The translations under genes and the position numbers were made by a program. Shown piece by piece: positions 36,204 to 44,243 of a stretch of 44,586 nucleotides of DNA. Where the stretch lies: assembly GCA_022781395.1 (NCBI GenBank), contig JALETS010000064.1, positions 1 to 44,586 of the forward strand, read 5' to 3'. The notes beneath the pieces are model-generated. The model ran no database searches, was not told the DNA's origin, and saw nothing but the letters and a program-made list of their open reading frames with translations. The stretch comes from Lachnospiraceae bacterium. Lineage in GTDB: Bacteria > Bacillota > Clostridia > Lachnospirales > Lachnospiraceae. Position 1 is the stretch's first letter, and every line of letters begins with the position of its first letter.

Positions 36204-36794
36204 ATGAACACTGGTGATTATCTGGATCATCTGTTGCGAAAATACTCAGGGACCTTTGATATTTATCAGCCATATGTCATTCATGGTAAAGAGTACCCTG
36301 CGTATGGGTATTTTTTTTCACATGTAGAAAAATATGTTTTAGTAAGAGAAGCCAATATGTGGTCTTCGGACAGCTATGAACACATCCTTTTTATAGAAGC
36401 AGAAGAAGTAATTCCTGCATTAATAGAAGAAGCCTATGAAATAGTCCGGGAGTACATGGAACCTGTGCTTGTCCGCAAAGGAGAGGATCTGCCTGCACCC
36501 GGACATATGTACAGTTATTTAACAATCAGCATTATTGCACAGAAACCTTTATCAAAAGAAATGAGAAAAGCGGTAAAACATTTCAAATTTGAAAAAGGGT
36601 ATCGATTTAATATGCGTGGTTTTTCCCAGGCGCACATTATATGTACAACATTGGAAGACGAAAAGGTCTATACAAATTATGCAGGGAGTAAATCAGCTAA
36701 ACTTTACAAGCAAAATTTTAAAGATACAAAGGAAGGAAAGCCCGGTTTCCGCCAGATTATGGAAGAGCAGAAGATAGAACCTTTCCATCAATGA
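36204..36794 (+). CDS. Protein of unknown function upstream of the CstA-family gene
   Basis: I do not recognise a named family with confidence. The 196-residue protein is soluble, without a signal peptide or membrane segment. It begins MNTGDYLDHLLRKYSGTFDIYQPY and has an alpha/beta central part (YGYFFSHVEKYVLVREANMW, HILFIEAEEVIP). A segment with EPVLVRKGEDLPAPGHMYSYLT follows, then a basic C-terminus (KSAKLYKQNFKDTKEGKPGF). An AAAGGGG Shine-Dalgarno lies upstream. The CstA-like gene begins 83 bases downstream, so they may share regulation. A helper or regulatory role for that transporter is inference only. Confidence 0.8.
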   Translation: MNTGDYLDHLLRKYSGTFDIYQPYVIHGKEYPAYGYFFSHVEKYVLVREANMWSSDSYEHILFIEAEEVIPALIEEAYEIVREYMEPVLVRKGEDLPAPGHMYSYLTISIIAQKPLSKEMRKAVKHFKFEKGYRFNMRGFSQAHIICTTLEDEKVYTNYAGSKSAKLYKQNFKDTKEGKPGFRQIMEEQKIEPFHQ

Positions 36795-36803
36795 TATGGC
36801 TTA

Positions 36804-36831
36804 TTGAATAGAGCAATCTATTTCATATAAG
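36804..36831 (+). promoter_or_regulatory. Candidate cstA promoter with operator-like inverted repeat
   Basis: TTGAAT (36804-36809), a 16-base spacer and TATAAG (36826-36831) lie about 47 bases before the GTG. AATAGA-GCAA-TCTATT (36807-36822) is an inverted repeat spanning the spacer. ATTGAATA at 36803-36810 is the same motif as in the region before 36204. Confidence 0.45.
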
Positions 36832-36877
36832 AACAAAGTTACACTAAAGAAAATATACAAAATAGGAGGGAATTAGT

Positions 36878-38530
36878 GTGAACTCAGTCGTATTAATCTT
36901 ACTTGCTATTGTTATCTTCGTAGTAGCATATCTTACATACGGTAGATACTTAGCAAAGACCTGGGGTCTTGATCCCAGTCGTAAAACACCTGCTCACGAA
37001 TTAGAGGATGGTGTTGACTATTGTCCTGCTAAGACACCTGTTCTTATGGGACATCACTTTTCATCCATTGCTGGTGCCGGCCCGATTAACGGTCCTATCC
37101 AGGCAGCATTTTTCGGATGGCTTCCATGTTTCTTATGGATCGTAATCGGTGGTATCTTCTTCGGTGCCGTTCAGGATTTCGGTTCCATCTTCGTATCCAT
37201 ACGTCATCAGGGTAAATCCCTCGGTGAAGTTATTGAAGAGAACATCGGACGTAAGAGCAGAGTACTGTTTACCGTATTTGCATGGCTTGTATTACTTCTT
37301 GTAATTGCAGCATTTGCAGATATTGTTGCAAACTCCTTCACAGGTAGTGCAGCTAACGGTTCCGTTGCAACTGCATCAATGTTATTCATTGTTCTTGCTA
37401 TCGGATTCGGTTTCGCTGTATATCGTAAAAATGCTCCGATGGTTGTTGCATCCGTTGTAGGCGTACTTCTTCTTGCAGCCTGTGTGGCAATCGGCCTTGC
37501 ATTCCCGATCGAATTACCTAAGACATTCTGGATTGCATTCGTATTCATTTACATTATGATTGCATCTGTAACTCCTGTATGGATTCTGTTACAGCCCAGG
37601 GATTACTTAAGCTCTTTCTTGCTTTACTTTATGATTATTGCAGCTGTTGTAGGTATCTTTGCAGCACATCCTGCTATAGAAATTCCTGCATTTATTGGCT
37701 TCAAAGTAGGTAACAGCTACCTGTTCCCTGTACTGTTTATCACAATTGCCTGTGGTGCTATTTCCGGTTTCCATTCCTTAATTGGTTCCGGTACAACATC
37801 CAAGCAGTTGGATAACGAGAAAGATGCCTTATTAGTAGGTTATGGTTCCATGTTAATCGAGTGTGTACTTGCAGTTATTTCCCTGATTGCTGTTGCAACC
37901 TTAACAACAGACGGGCAGTATGCTGCCGCAGGTTATACATCTCCAACCGCTGTATTCGCTACAGCTATTTCCGGTTTCTTTGCAACTATCGGATTCTCTG
38001 AAACTTCTGTATCCGCTACCTACACAATCATTGCACTTGCAGTTTCCTGTTTCTGTCTGACCTCTCTGGATACAGCAACCAGACTTGGACGTTTCATGTT
38101 CCAGGAATTATTCGCAGGCACGGAAGCCGGTAAGAAGCTGAAACTGGATAATATGTATGTTGCAACCATTATCACAGCTGTATTTGGTTTCATTCTCTGT
38201 CTTGCAGGATATCAGAAGGTATGGCCTCTGTTCGGTGCATGTAACCAGTTAGTAGCAGTACCGGCATTCCTTGCTATTGGTACCTACTTAAAGAGACAGG
38301 GTAAGAACAACAAGATGTTATACATCCCAATCGTATTTATGTCTTGCGCAACCTTAGTTTCCCTGTTCTTCTCCTTCAAGAATAATCTTGTTGCATTGTT
38401 AGGCGGCGGATTAGAGGGAACAGCAATCTTCACAAATATACTGCAGAACGTTATCATTGTACCTATCGTAATCTTAGCTATTATTATCATTATTGATGGC
38501 GGCAAAGTACTTTGGGGCAAAGAGAAATAA
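36878..38530 (+). CDS. CstA-family carbon starvation / pyruvate-peptide transporter
   Basis: CstA-family proteins are multi-pass membrane permeases linked to peptide or pyruvate uptake under carbon limitation. The protein has about 14 hydrophobic segments. It shows the family motifs GHHFSSIAGAGPINGPI, FGAVQDFGSIF and the central GFHSLIGSGTTSKQ. At 550 residues it lacks the C-terminal extension of E. coli CstA (701 residues), as do many Firmicutes forms. The GTG start has TAGGAGGG (36863-36870) 7 bases upstream. Codon choice is visibly biased (ATC, TTC, GTA, GCA), suggesting high expression. Substrate is unproven. Confidence 0.94.
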   Translation: MNSVVLILLAIVIFVVAYLTYGRYLAKTWGLDPSRKTPAHELEDGVDYCPAKTPVLMGHHFSSIAGAGPINGPIQAAFFGWLPCFLWIVIGGIFFGAVQDFGSIFVSIRHQGKSLGEVIEENIGRKSRVLFTVFAWLVLLLVIAAFADIVANSFTGSAANGSVATASMLFIVLAIGFGFAVYRKNAPMVVASVVGVLLLAACVAIGLAFPIELPKTFWIAFVFIYIMIASVTPVWILLQPRDYLSSFLLYFMIIAAVVGIFAAHPAIEIPAFIGFKVGNSYLFPVLFITIACGAISGFHSLIGSGTTSKQLDNEKDALLVGYGSMLIECVLAVISLIAVATLTTDGQYAAAGYTSPTAVFATAISGFFATIGFSETSVSATYTIIALAVSCFCLTSLDTATRLGRFMFQELFAGTEAGKKLKLDNMYVATIITAVFGFILCLAGYQKVWPLFGACNQLVAVPAFLAIGTYLKRQGKNNKMLYIPIVFMSCATLVSLFFSFKNNLVALLGGGLEGTAIFTNILQNVIIVPIVILAIIIIIDGGKVLWGKEK

Positions 38531-38560
38531 ATCTCATTCAGAAATATTGAAAAAATCTTA

Positions 38561-38596
38561 AGGGAACTCGTGATTTATTATGAGTTCCCTTTTTTC
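38561..38596 (+). terminator. Terminator after cstA
   Basis: AGGGAACTC (38561-38569) pairs with GAGTTCCCT (38582-38590), with a T-run (38590-38595) directly after the stem. Confidence 0.88.
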
Positions 38597-38645
38597 ATTT
38601 CTATGCCTCATTATATGTATTTTTACGTAAATAATGCTTATTTTC

Positions 38646-38674
38646 TTGATTTTTTTGTGCAAATTATATATAAT
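38646..38674 (+). promoter_or_regulatory. Promoter of the 38772 gene
   Basis: TTGATT (38646-38651), a 17-base spacer and TATAAT (38669-38674) fit a sigma-A promoter. It implies a leader of about 90 bases before the ATG; I see no known riboswitch in it. Confidence 0.65.
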
Positions 38675-38771
38675 ATTTATATATTTAATAAGCTAGTTGT
38701 TTGTCTTGCAATGAATATTGATATAGAATCACAATAATAGGACATGGCAACATAGAAAGGGGCATAATCAT

Positions 38772-39395
38772 ATGAATACTATTATTACAATCGGACGTCA
38801 ATTTGGCTCAGGAGGCCGCGAAATTGGTCAGAAGCTCGCAGAGAACTTTGGTATCAAATATTACGATAAAGAACTCTTATCCAGAGCAGCGAAGGAGAGT
38901 GGTTTTTGTGAAGAAATGATACAGAACCATGATGAACGCCCGACCAACTCTTTCCTTTACAATTTGGTTATGGACACGTATTCTTTTGGATATAATTCCT
39001 CCTTTGTAGATATGCCGATTAGCCATAAGGTTTTCCTGGCACAGTTTGATACCATCAAGAAGATAGCAAGTGAAGGTCCATGTGTAATCGTCGGAAGATG
39101 CGCCGATTATGCTTTACAGGATTATCAAAACTGCCTAAATATCTTCATTCATTCTGATGAGAAGTTTAAGGTTAAATATATTATGAATCGCTTCGATGAT
39201 ATCACTACAGAGCAGAAAGCGATTGATATGATGAATAAGAAGGATAAACAACGCCAGAGTTACTATAACTATTATACATCTAAGAAATGGGGACGCGCTG
39301 ATAACTATGATCTCTCTATCAACAGCAGCATTTTAGGTATTGATGGTACTGTTAAACTGATTACACAGTTTGTTGAGGATTTTGAGAATCGTTAG
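38772..39395 (+). CDS. Cytidylate-kinase-like family protein
   Basis: This is a P-loop protein of the AAA_33/Cytidylate_kin2 group (PF13189). The start TIITIGRQFGSGGREIGQKLA contains the phosphate loop (GSGGREI, residues 12-18). FGIKYYDKELL resembles the NMP-binding part, and CVIVGRCADY follows. The C-terminal part has a lid-like RFDDIT...KDKQRQSYYNYYTSKKWG. True CMP kinases keep GKST or similar; here GREI replaces it, so substrate and activity are unsure. It is monocistronic, with its own promoter and terminator. Confidence 0.88.
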   Translation: MNTIITIGRQFGSGGREIGQKLAENFGIKYYDKELLSRAAKESGFCEEMIQNHDERPTNSFLYNLVMDTYSFGYNSSFVDMPISHKVFLAQFDTIKKIASEGPCVIVGRCADYALQDYQNCLNIFIHSDEKFKVKYIMNRFDDITTEQKAIDMMNKKDKQRQSYYNYYTSKKWGRADNYDLSINSSILGIDGTVKLITQFVEDFENR

Positions 39396-39438
39396 CCGGT
39401 TCCTTTATCAATTCAAGAAGGGGTTATCTATAAATAAT

Positions 39439-39471
39439 AAAAACGGGTATCCAATAAAGATATCCGTTTTT
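39439..39471. terminator. Bidirectional terminator
   Basis: AAAAACGGGTATC (39439-39451) pairs with GATATCCGTTTTT (39459-39471), one G-T pair, with A- and T-runs on both sides. It ends the 38772 gene and can also stop the minus-strand dtd operon. Confidence 0.85.
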
Positions 39472-39536
39472 ATTTATATTATCATAACACTTTGATATAG
39501 ATTCATCTGAGGATAATAGTGATATTAGTCCGGTTT

Positions 39537-39574
39537 ATAACTATTCGCAAAACTCATGTTTAACGAATAGTTAT
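39537..39574. repeat. Perfect 11-bp inverted repeat
   Basis: ATAACTATTCG (39537-39547) and CGAATAGTTAT (39564-39574) are a perfect inverted repeat with a 16-base loop. No T-run follows on either strand, so it is not a standard terminator. It lies downstream of the minus-strand 39603 gene. Confidence 0.6.
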
Positions 39575-39602
39575 GCTCCGAAAGTGCCTATTTTACTTGT
39601 TT

Positions 39603-39833
39603 TCATTTTCCAATACGTTCACGATAATCCTCAGAACTGTTATACTTTGTCACATAGTTTTGATAAGCATTCTGCTTATCACGTAATTCTTTTCTCGTGT
39701 GTATTCTTTCATGAGCTTTATGATAATCCTGCACGGTATTGATATCACTGGCAGGATTCTTTTTAGATTTACGTCTCATGTAGAAATATATAATGATCAC
39801 AAGAATTACTGTTAAAATAATGATACCGGCCAT
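39603..39833 (-). CDS. Small membrane-anchored protein of unknown function
   Basis: The 76-residue protein starts with a hydrophobic helix (residues about 3-18), then MRRKSKKN as a positive stop-transfer, and a charged, mostly helical cytoplasmic tail (about 30-76) ending in ERIGK. It would be anchored in the membrane with the tail inside. A GAGG Shine-Dalgarno lies about 13 bases upstream. It follows dtd in the same direction by 54 bases, so it may be the last gene of that operon. I recognise no family. A false ORF is unlikely given the membrane/tail pattern. Confidence 0.68.
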   Translation of the reverse strand: MAGIIILTVILVIIIYFYMRRKSKKNPASDINTVQDYHKAHERIHTRKELRDKQNAYQNYVTKYNSSEDYRERIGK

Positions 39834-39887
39834 AGCTAAAACTTTGCCTCACAGTCATACATTTCTTATATAATTACATATCCAAAT

Positions 39888-40337
39888 CTAACATATCACA
39901 TCAGAATCCAACATGATTGTAAATGGTCCATCATTTAATAATGAAACCTTCATATCGGCCCCAAATTCTCCACAAGCCACCTTAGTTACCGATTCTTTAC
40001 ATTTTTCTATAATATATTCATATAATGCATTAGCCAGTTCAGGCTTGCCTGCATCGGTAAAAGATGGACGGTTTCCATGCTTGCAGTCTGCATATAGTGT
40101 GAATTGTGAAATAATTAACAATTCGCCATTAACAGAAGAGAGACTTAAGTTCGTCTTTCCGTTTTCATCACTGAAAATACGCAGATTCAGCAGCTTATGA
40201 ATCATTTTATCTGCAATTTCTCTTGTATCATTATTGGAAACTCCAACAAAAACCAATAATCCATTACTAATAGAGCCAATTGTCTCATTTTCTACTGTTA
40301 CACGTGCATTTTGCACCCTCTGTATCAAAAATCTCAT
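39888..40337 (-). CDS. dtd: D-aminoacyl-tRNA deacylase
   Basis: Dtd removes D-amino acids (and glycine from tRNA-Ala) to keep translation chiral. The start [15 protein letters not shown] matches the family. The [17 protein letters not shown] motif holds the catalytic Ser/Gln/Phe region, and [11 protein letters not shown] contains the Gly-cisPro pair. The 149-residue length is normal. It follows the AI-2E permease gene by 6 bases on the minus strand, forming an operon. Confidence 0.95.
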   Translation of the reverse strand: MRFLIQRVQNARVTVENETIGSISNGLLVFVGVSNNDTREIADKMIHKLLNLRIFSDENGKTNLSLSSVNGELLIISQFTLYADCKHGNRPSFTDAGKPELANALYEYIIEKCKESVTKVACGEFGADMKVSLLNDGPFTIMLDSDVIC

Positions 40338-40343
40338 ACACCG

Positions 40344-41684
40344 CTACTCTTCTTTCCTGTCTTCAGTTTTTGAATCTTTATTTTCTGAATTATGACCATA
40401 TACTGACATTGTATCATTATGCTTTTTTCTCTTTTTGACAGGCGGAACATATTCTGTGAAGACTTTCTCCTCGTTAATCTGCCCCACAGTCATATAAGGC
40501 TGTATCTGCGTCGGTAGCCCTTTCTTACTGAGCTGTCTGTTCACAAGAGACTTAACACCTGCATAAAATACCGCAAAAATCGGTACACCGGCTATCATTC
40601 CAAGCACACCAAACAAGCCACCGAATATGGTAATTGCAAAAATAACCCAGAAGCCGGACAAACCTGTAGAATCGCCTAATATCTTCGGTCCTAAAATATT
40701 ACCGTCAAACTGCTGTATAATCAAAATTAGGATAACAAAATATAATGCCTGTTTTGGATCAACCATCAGTACCAGGAAGGTACTTGGAATTGCACCTATA
40801 TATGGTCCAAAAAATGGAATAACATTAGTTACACCAACAATTACACTAACTAAAAGCGCATATGGTGTTCCTATAATACTTGTACATATGAAACAGATAA
40901 TACCTATAATAATGGAATCAATGATTTTACCACTGATAAATCCGATAAAAGTGCTGTGAATAAACCGGAAATTTGTGATCAATTCATTTCCTGCTTTACG
41001 GTCGAACAATGCATAGGCAATCTTCTTGGCCTGACCTGCAAATTTCTCTTTACTGCCCAGTAAATAAATAGAAATGATAAATCCTATAATAAAGTTCCAC
41101 AATGCCTTAACTACCCCTATAACACTCAAGGATAATGTCTTAATCAAATCATTGATGTGTGGAAGCAGATTGGTATTAACATATTCCATTATTTTAGCTG
41201 AATACTGAATCAGCAAATCATCCAGTACTTTTTCAAAGTCAGGATTATTTTTCATCAGCCCCAATGCCCAGTTGCTGAGATTGTTGATGTAAACCGGGAA
41301 CTGAAAAATAATACTTTGAATGCTTCGGATTACTTCCGGAATAACCAGACTGAAGAATTCATAAAGAACAATCAAAATCAATACAATTGTTACCAGAATT
41401 GAAAATCCGCGGATCCTTCGCTTATTCTTAGGAGTCAGTGGTATCTTGGCTTTTACATACAATGGTTTGATGATCTTTCCTTCAACCTTGTTCAAAATTG
41501 GCGTAATCAAATATGCCAAAACAAAACCATCTATAATCGGCATGGCTATTTTGATAAATGTCTGAATGGTATGGGAAAGTTTAGAACTATGAAACAAAAT
41601 ATAATAAAAAAGAATACTTGCAACAATCACTAAGAAAGCGGTGATGCCCCAATACAAATACTTTTTGTCAAACTTAAATTTCAT
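40344..41684 (-). CDS. AI-2E-family transporter (PF01594)
   Basis: This polytopic membrane protein of 446 residues has about eight helices. The family core is visible: FISGKIIDSIIIG, and NVIPFFGPYIGAIP followed by QQFDGNILGPKILGDSTGLS. A polar, charged C-terminal tail of about 50 residues follows. Members have been linked to export of autoinducer-2 or to ion transport; substrate cannot be read from sequence. AGAGAGG precedes the ATG. The gene is transcribed together with dtd. Confidence 0.92.
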   Translation of the reverse strand: MKFKFDKKYLYWGITAFLVIVASILFYYILFHSSKLSHTIQTFIKIAMPIIDGFVLAYLITPILNKVEGKIIKPLYVKAKIPLTPKNKRRIRGFSILVTIVLILIVLYEFFSLVIPEVIRSIQSIIFQFPVYINNLSNWALGLMKNNPDFEKVLDDLLIQYSAKIMEYVNTNLLPHINDLIKTLSLSVIGVVKALWNFIIGFIISIYLLGSKEKFAGQAKKIAYALFDRKAGNELITNFRFIHSTFIGFISGKIIDSIIIGIICFICTSIIGTPYALLVSVIVGVTNVIPFFGPYIGAIPSTFLVLMVDPKQALYFVILILIIQQFDGNILGPKILGDSTGLSGFWVIFAITIFGGLFGVLGMIAGVPIFAVFYAGVKSLVNRQLSKKGLPTQIQPYMTVGQINEEKVFTEYVPPVKKRKKHNDTMSVYGHNSENKDSKTEDRKEE

Positions 41685-41716
41685 GAAAAAAACCTCTCTG
41701 TAATTTAGATATTTCT

Positions 41717-41725
41717 AGTATACCA
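41717..41725 (-). promoter_or_regulatory. Extended -10 for the AI-2E/dtd operon
   Basis: On the minus strand, TGGTATACT (41725-41717) fits an extended -10. The -35 is poor. It lies about 33 bases before the ATG. Confidence 0.5.
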
Positions 41726-41861
41726 TTTTTTTCATATTATGTATTATTTTTTATAAAATTTTAATGCTATATAAGCACAGATTTTGTATAATTAAGTTAT
41801 CTGAATCACCGGACGGCATCACAAATAGAGTTCCTGTTCGGAGAAGGTATGGTTATAAAGA

Positions 41862-42614
41862 ATGAAATTACAGCAAATATTGAGTCTTACAAGAAAAGCA
41901 ATTGATGATTATCATATGATAGAACCCGGGGATAAAATCGCTATTGGAATTTCCGGTGGAAAAGATAGTCTGACACTGCTCTATGCCCTACACGGTTTAA
42001 AACGTTTCTATCCGATTCCTTTTGAATTATGCGCTGTGACTGTCGATCTTGGATTTGACAATCTTAATCTGGATAAAATCAAAGAATTATGTGCTTCTCT
42101 GGAGATTGAATATCATATAATCAAAACCGATATCGGCCAAATTATATTTGAAGACCGCAAAGAATCTAATCCCTGTTCATTATGTGCCAAAATGCGCAAA
42201 GGCGCTTTGAATGATGCAATGAAAGCGACCGGATATAATAAGGTTGCTTATGCCCATCACAAAGATGATGTGGTGGAAACCATGATGATGTCACTGATTT
42301 ATGAGGGTAGATTTCATACCTTTCGCCCTGTTACCTACCTGGACCGAACCGGTATTACGGTAATACGTCCACTGATCTATATGAAAGAGGCTGACATTAT
42401 TGGTTTTGTAAACAAATATGATGTTCCTGTAGTCAAAAGCCCTTGTCCGGCAGACGGACATACAAAACGGGAATATGTCAAAAATCTGGTCCACGAGATC
42501 AATCTGGAGACTCCCGGTGTCAAGGAACGAATGTTTACTGCAATTCAAAGTGGAAATTTGGAAGGTTGGGAATTAAAAGGACATAATCAAAATGGAAACA
42601 AAGGAAAACAATAA
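41862..42614 (+). CDS. TtcA-like tRNA 2-thiolation ATPase
   Basis: TtcA adds sulfur to C32 of tRNA using a [4Fe-4S] cluster. The PP-loop SGGKDS (31-36) binds ATP. The cluster cysteines are Cys105 and Cys108 (PCSLC) and Cys195 (SPCPADG). AYAHHKDDVVET matches the family. In Firmicutes, this TtcA/TtuA subfamily may have other tRNA targets, so the exact product is unsure. The Shine-Dalgarno is poor: GGAG (41840-41843) lies 18 bases before the ATG, with no in-frame earlier start because of a TAA at 41856. It overlaps the recombinase gene by 23 bases. Confidence 0.9.
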   Translation: MKLQQILSLTRKAIDDYHMIEPGDKIAIGISGGKDSLTLLYALHGLKRFYPIPFELCAVTVDLGFDNLNLDKIKELCASLEIEYHIIKTDIGQIIFEDRKESNPCSLCAKMRKGALNDAMKATGYNKVAYAHHKDDVVETMMMSLIYEGRFHTFRPVTYLDRTGITVIRPLIYMKEADIIGFVNKYDVPVVKSPCPADGHTKREYVKNLVHEINLETPGVKERMFTAIQSGNLEGWELKGHNQNGNKGKQ

Positions 42615-43662
42615 CTATCATGACCAACAGAATATAGGTAATGTTCAGAAAATGCGTGAAGTACTGGCAACTCTTCCGCCTTTCTGCAAACAGTTTTTCC
42701 GCGGAATCACAGAATATACCTCTGCACGCACGAGGCTTGCTTATGCCTATGATATCCGTGTTTTCTTCGAATACCTACATGACAACAACAGCTATTGTGC
42801 CAAAATGGACATTACGGAATTTCCGCTTTCGCTGTTGGAGCAATTAACACGGGAAGACATAGAAGAATATATGGAGTATCTTTCCTATTATGAAAAGGAC
42901 GGTAAGATATATACGAATGATGAACGTGGTAAAAAACGTAAATTAGCGTCTCTCAGAAGCTTCTATAACTATTATTATCAGGCTGAACTAATTCAAAAGA
43001 ATCCGGCAATTCTCGTTCCATTGCCAAAATTGCACGATAAGGAAATTATTCGTTTAGACGCAGATGAAGTTGCAATTCTATTGGATCAGGTAGAAGACGG
43101 AACAGGACTTTCCAAAACACAACAGCGTTTTCATAATGTGACCAAAATTAGAGACGTTGCAATCCTGACTCTTCTGCTTGGTACGGGAATCCGTGTCTCG
43201 GAATGTGTTGGACTTGATATCGGAGATGTTGATTTCAAGAATAACGGCATCAAGATTCGCCGTAAAGGCGGCTATGAAGCAGTCATTTACTTTGGCGAAG
43301 AAGTGGAAAACGCTCTGCAGGATTATCTCGAGCAAAGACATCACGTCATTCCCATGTCCGGACATGAAAATGCCTTGTTCCTATCCATGCAAAACCGAAG
43401 GATTTCTGTCCGTGCAGTGGAAAACATGGTTAAAAAATACTCTGCCACCGTTACAAGTCTTAAGAAAATTACTCCACACAAATTAAGGAGTACATATGGT
43501 ACATCTCTGTATCGTGAAACCGGTGATATCTATTTGGTCGCTGATGTTCTGGGGCATAAAGATGTCAACACTACCAAGAAGCATTATGCTGCATTGGAAG
43601 ATGAACGCCGTCGGTATGCCGCTGATAAAGTTAAGCTGCGTGAGAATACTGACCGTAAATAA
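42592..43662 (+). CDS. Xer-type tyrosine recombinase
   Basis: The protein breaks and rejoins DNA at specific sites; the chromosomal Xer role is resolving dimers at dif. The N-terminal SAM-like DNA-binding lobe (about 30-140) is followed by the catalytic lobe. All active-site residues are present: Arg201, Lys225, His296, Arg299, His322 and Tyr332. At 356 residues it is longer than XerC/XerD (about 300). It carries additional sequence around 100-115 and 165-185, somewhat like the single recombinase XerS of streptococci. No phage or transposon genes are near. AAAGGA lies 9 bases before the ATG inside the ttcA end, so translation may be coupled. Confidence 0.9.
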   Translation: METKENNNYHDQQNIGNVQKMREVLATLPPFCKQFFRGITEYTSARTRLAYAYDIRVFFEYLHDNNSYCAKMDITEFPLSLLEQLTREDIEEYMEYLSYYEKDGKIYTNDERGKKRKLASLRSFYNYYYQAELIQKNPAILVPLPKLHDKEIIRLDADEVAILLDQVEDGTGLSKTQQRFHNVTKIRDVAILTLLLGTGIRVSECVGLDIGDVDFKNNGIKIRRKGGYEAVIYFGEEVENALQDYLEQRHHVIPMSGHENALFLSMQNRRISVRAVENMVKKYSATVTSLKKITPHKLRSTYGTSLYRETGDIYLVADVLGHKDVNTTKKHYAALEDERRRYAADKVKLRENTDRK

Positions 43663-43693
43663 GACGAGCAGATAAACGATTTTAAACGTTGAA

Positions 43694-43756
43694 AAGGCTC
43701 CCATCCTGCGCACAATAACTCTACGACTAGAGTAGACACAGTATGGAGCCTTCTCA
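43694..43756. terminator. Branched hairpin between convergent genes
   Basis: AAGGCTCC (43694-43701) pairs with GGAGCCTT (43745-43752), enclosing ACTCTA/TAGAGT (43718-43723 with 43728-43733). It lies between the recombinase gene and the minus-strand LysM gene and probably terminates both. Confidence 0.7.
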
Positions 43757-43793
43757 AATATATATAAATTTTCTCTCCGGCACAGGATAATAC

Positions 43794-44195
43794 TTAACCG
43801 ATAAACGTATCATCATAATAAGGAATAATCAAATGTTCCCCATATTGAATCTCATCATCTGTCAATGAATTCATATTCTTTACCTCCTGGATATAGGCAT
43901 TGATAGAATCATAATGTTCATCATCCATGTATTCTTCTGCGATAGACCATAGGGTATCATCATTATCTATAACAATACTTTTATAGTATTTATATGAAGT
44001 CTTAACAGAATCATCCTTTGCATTCGACCGGAAGCTGTTGAAAGAAATGGAACATGTAATAACCAGACATATTGTCATAATCAGCATAAGAAAGTTCTTA
44101 CGCATCTCCCGCTGTCTTCTAATTCTATTATTACGGATTCTTCTCTCACTTCTTATATCTTCCGAACGATAAACTCTCTTATTATATCCTTCCAT
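43794..44195 (-). CDS. LysM-domain membrane protein, probable SOS division inhibitor (YneA-like)
   Basis: The protein has an arginine-rich cytoplasmic N-terminus (RIRNNRIRRQREMRK), one membrane helix (about 35-55), and an extracytoplasmic LysM domain (DDTLWSIAEEYMDDEHYDSINAYIQEVKN region to HLIIPY) that binds peptidoglycan. It is divergent from lexA across LexA-box-like sites, the same arrangement as yneA/lexA in Bacillus, where YneA blocks division during DNA damage. The ATG at 44195 has AAGG 8 bases upstream; the ATG at 44219 adds 8 residues and lacks a binding site. Function is inferred from context and architecture. Confidence 0.85.
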   Translation of the reverse strand: MEGYNKRVYRSEDIRSERRIRNNRIRRQREMRKNFLMLIMTICLVITCSISFNSFRSNAKDDSVKTSYKYYKSIVIDNDDTLWSIAEEYMDDEHYDSINAYIQEVKNMNSLTDDEIQYGEHLIIPYYDDTFIG

Positions 44196-44243
44196 ATCAT
44201 TTACCTTAACCTTTCTCATATATACTGTGCTTCATATGATTTC

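Noticed and set aside
42592-43662. Integrase of a mobile element
   Set aside because: No attachment repeats, tRNA gene, phage or transposon genes lie nearby, and it overlaps a housekeeping tRNA-modification gene.
43694-43752. A dif-like recombination site beside the recombinase gene
   Set aside because: The inverted repeats are GC-rich hairpin arms with terminator placement between convergent genes and do not resemble the dif consensus.
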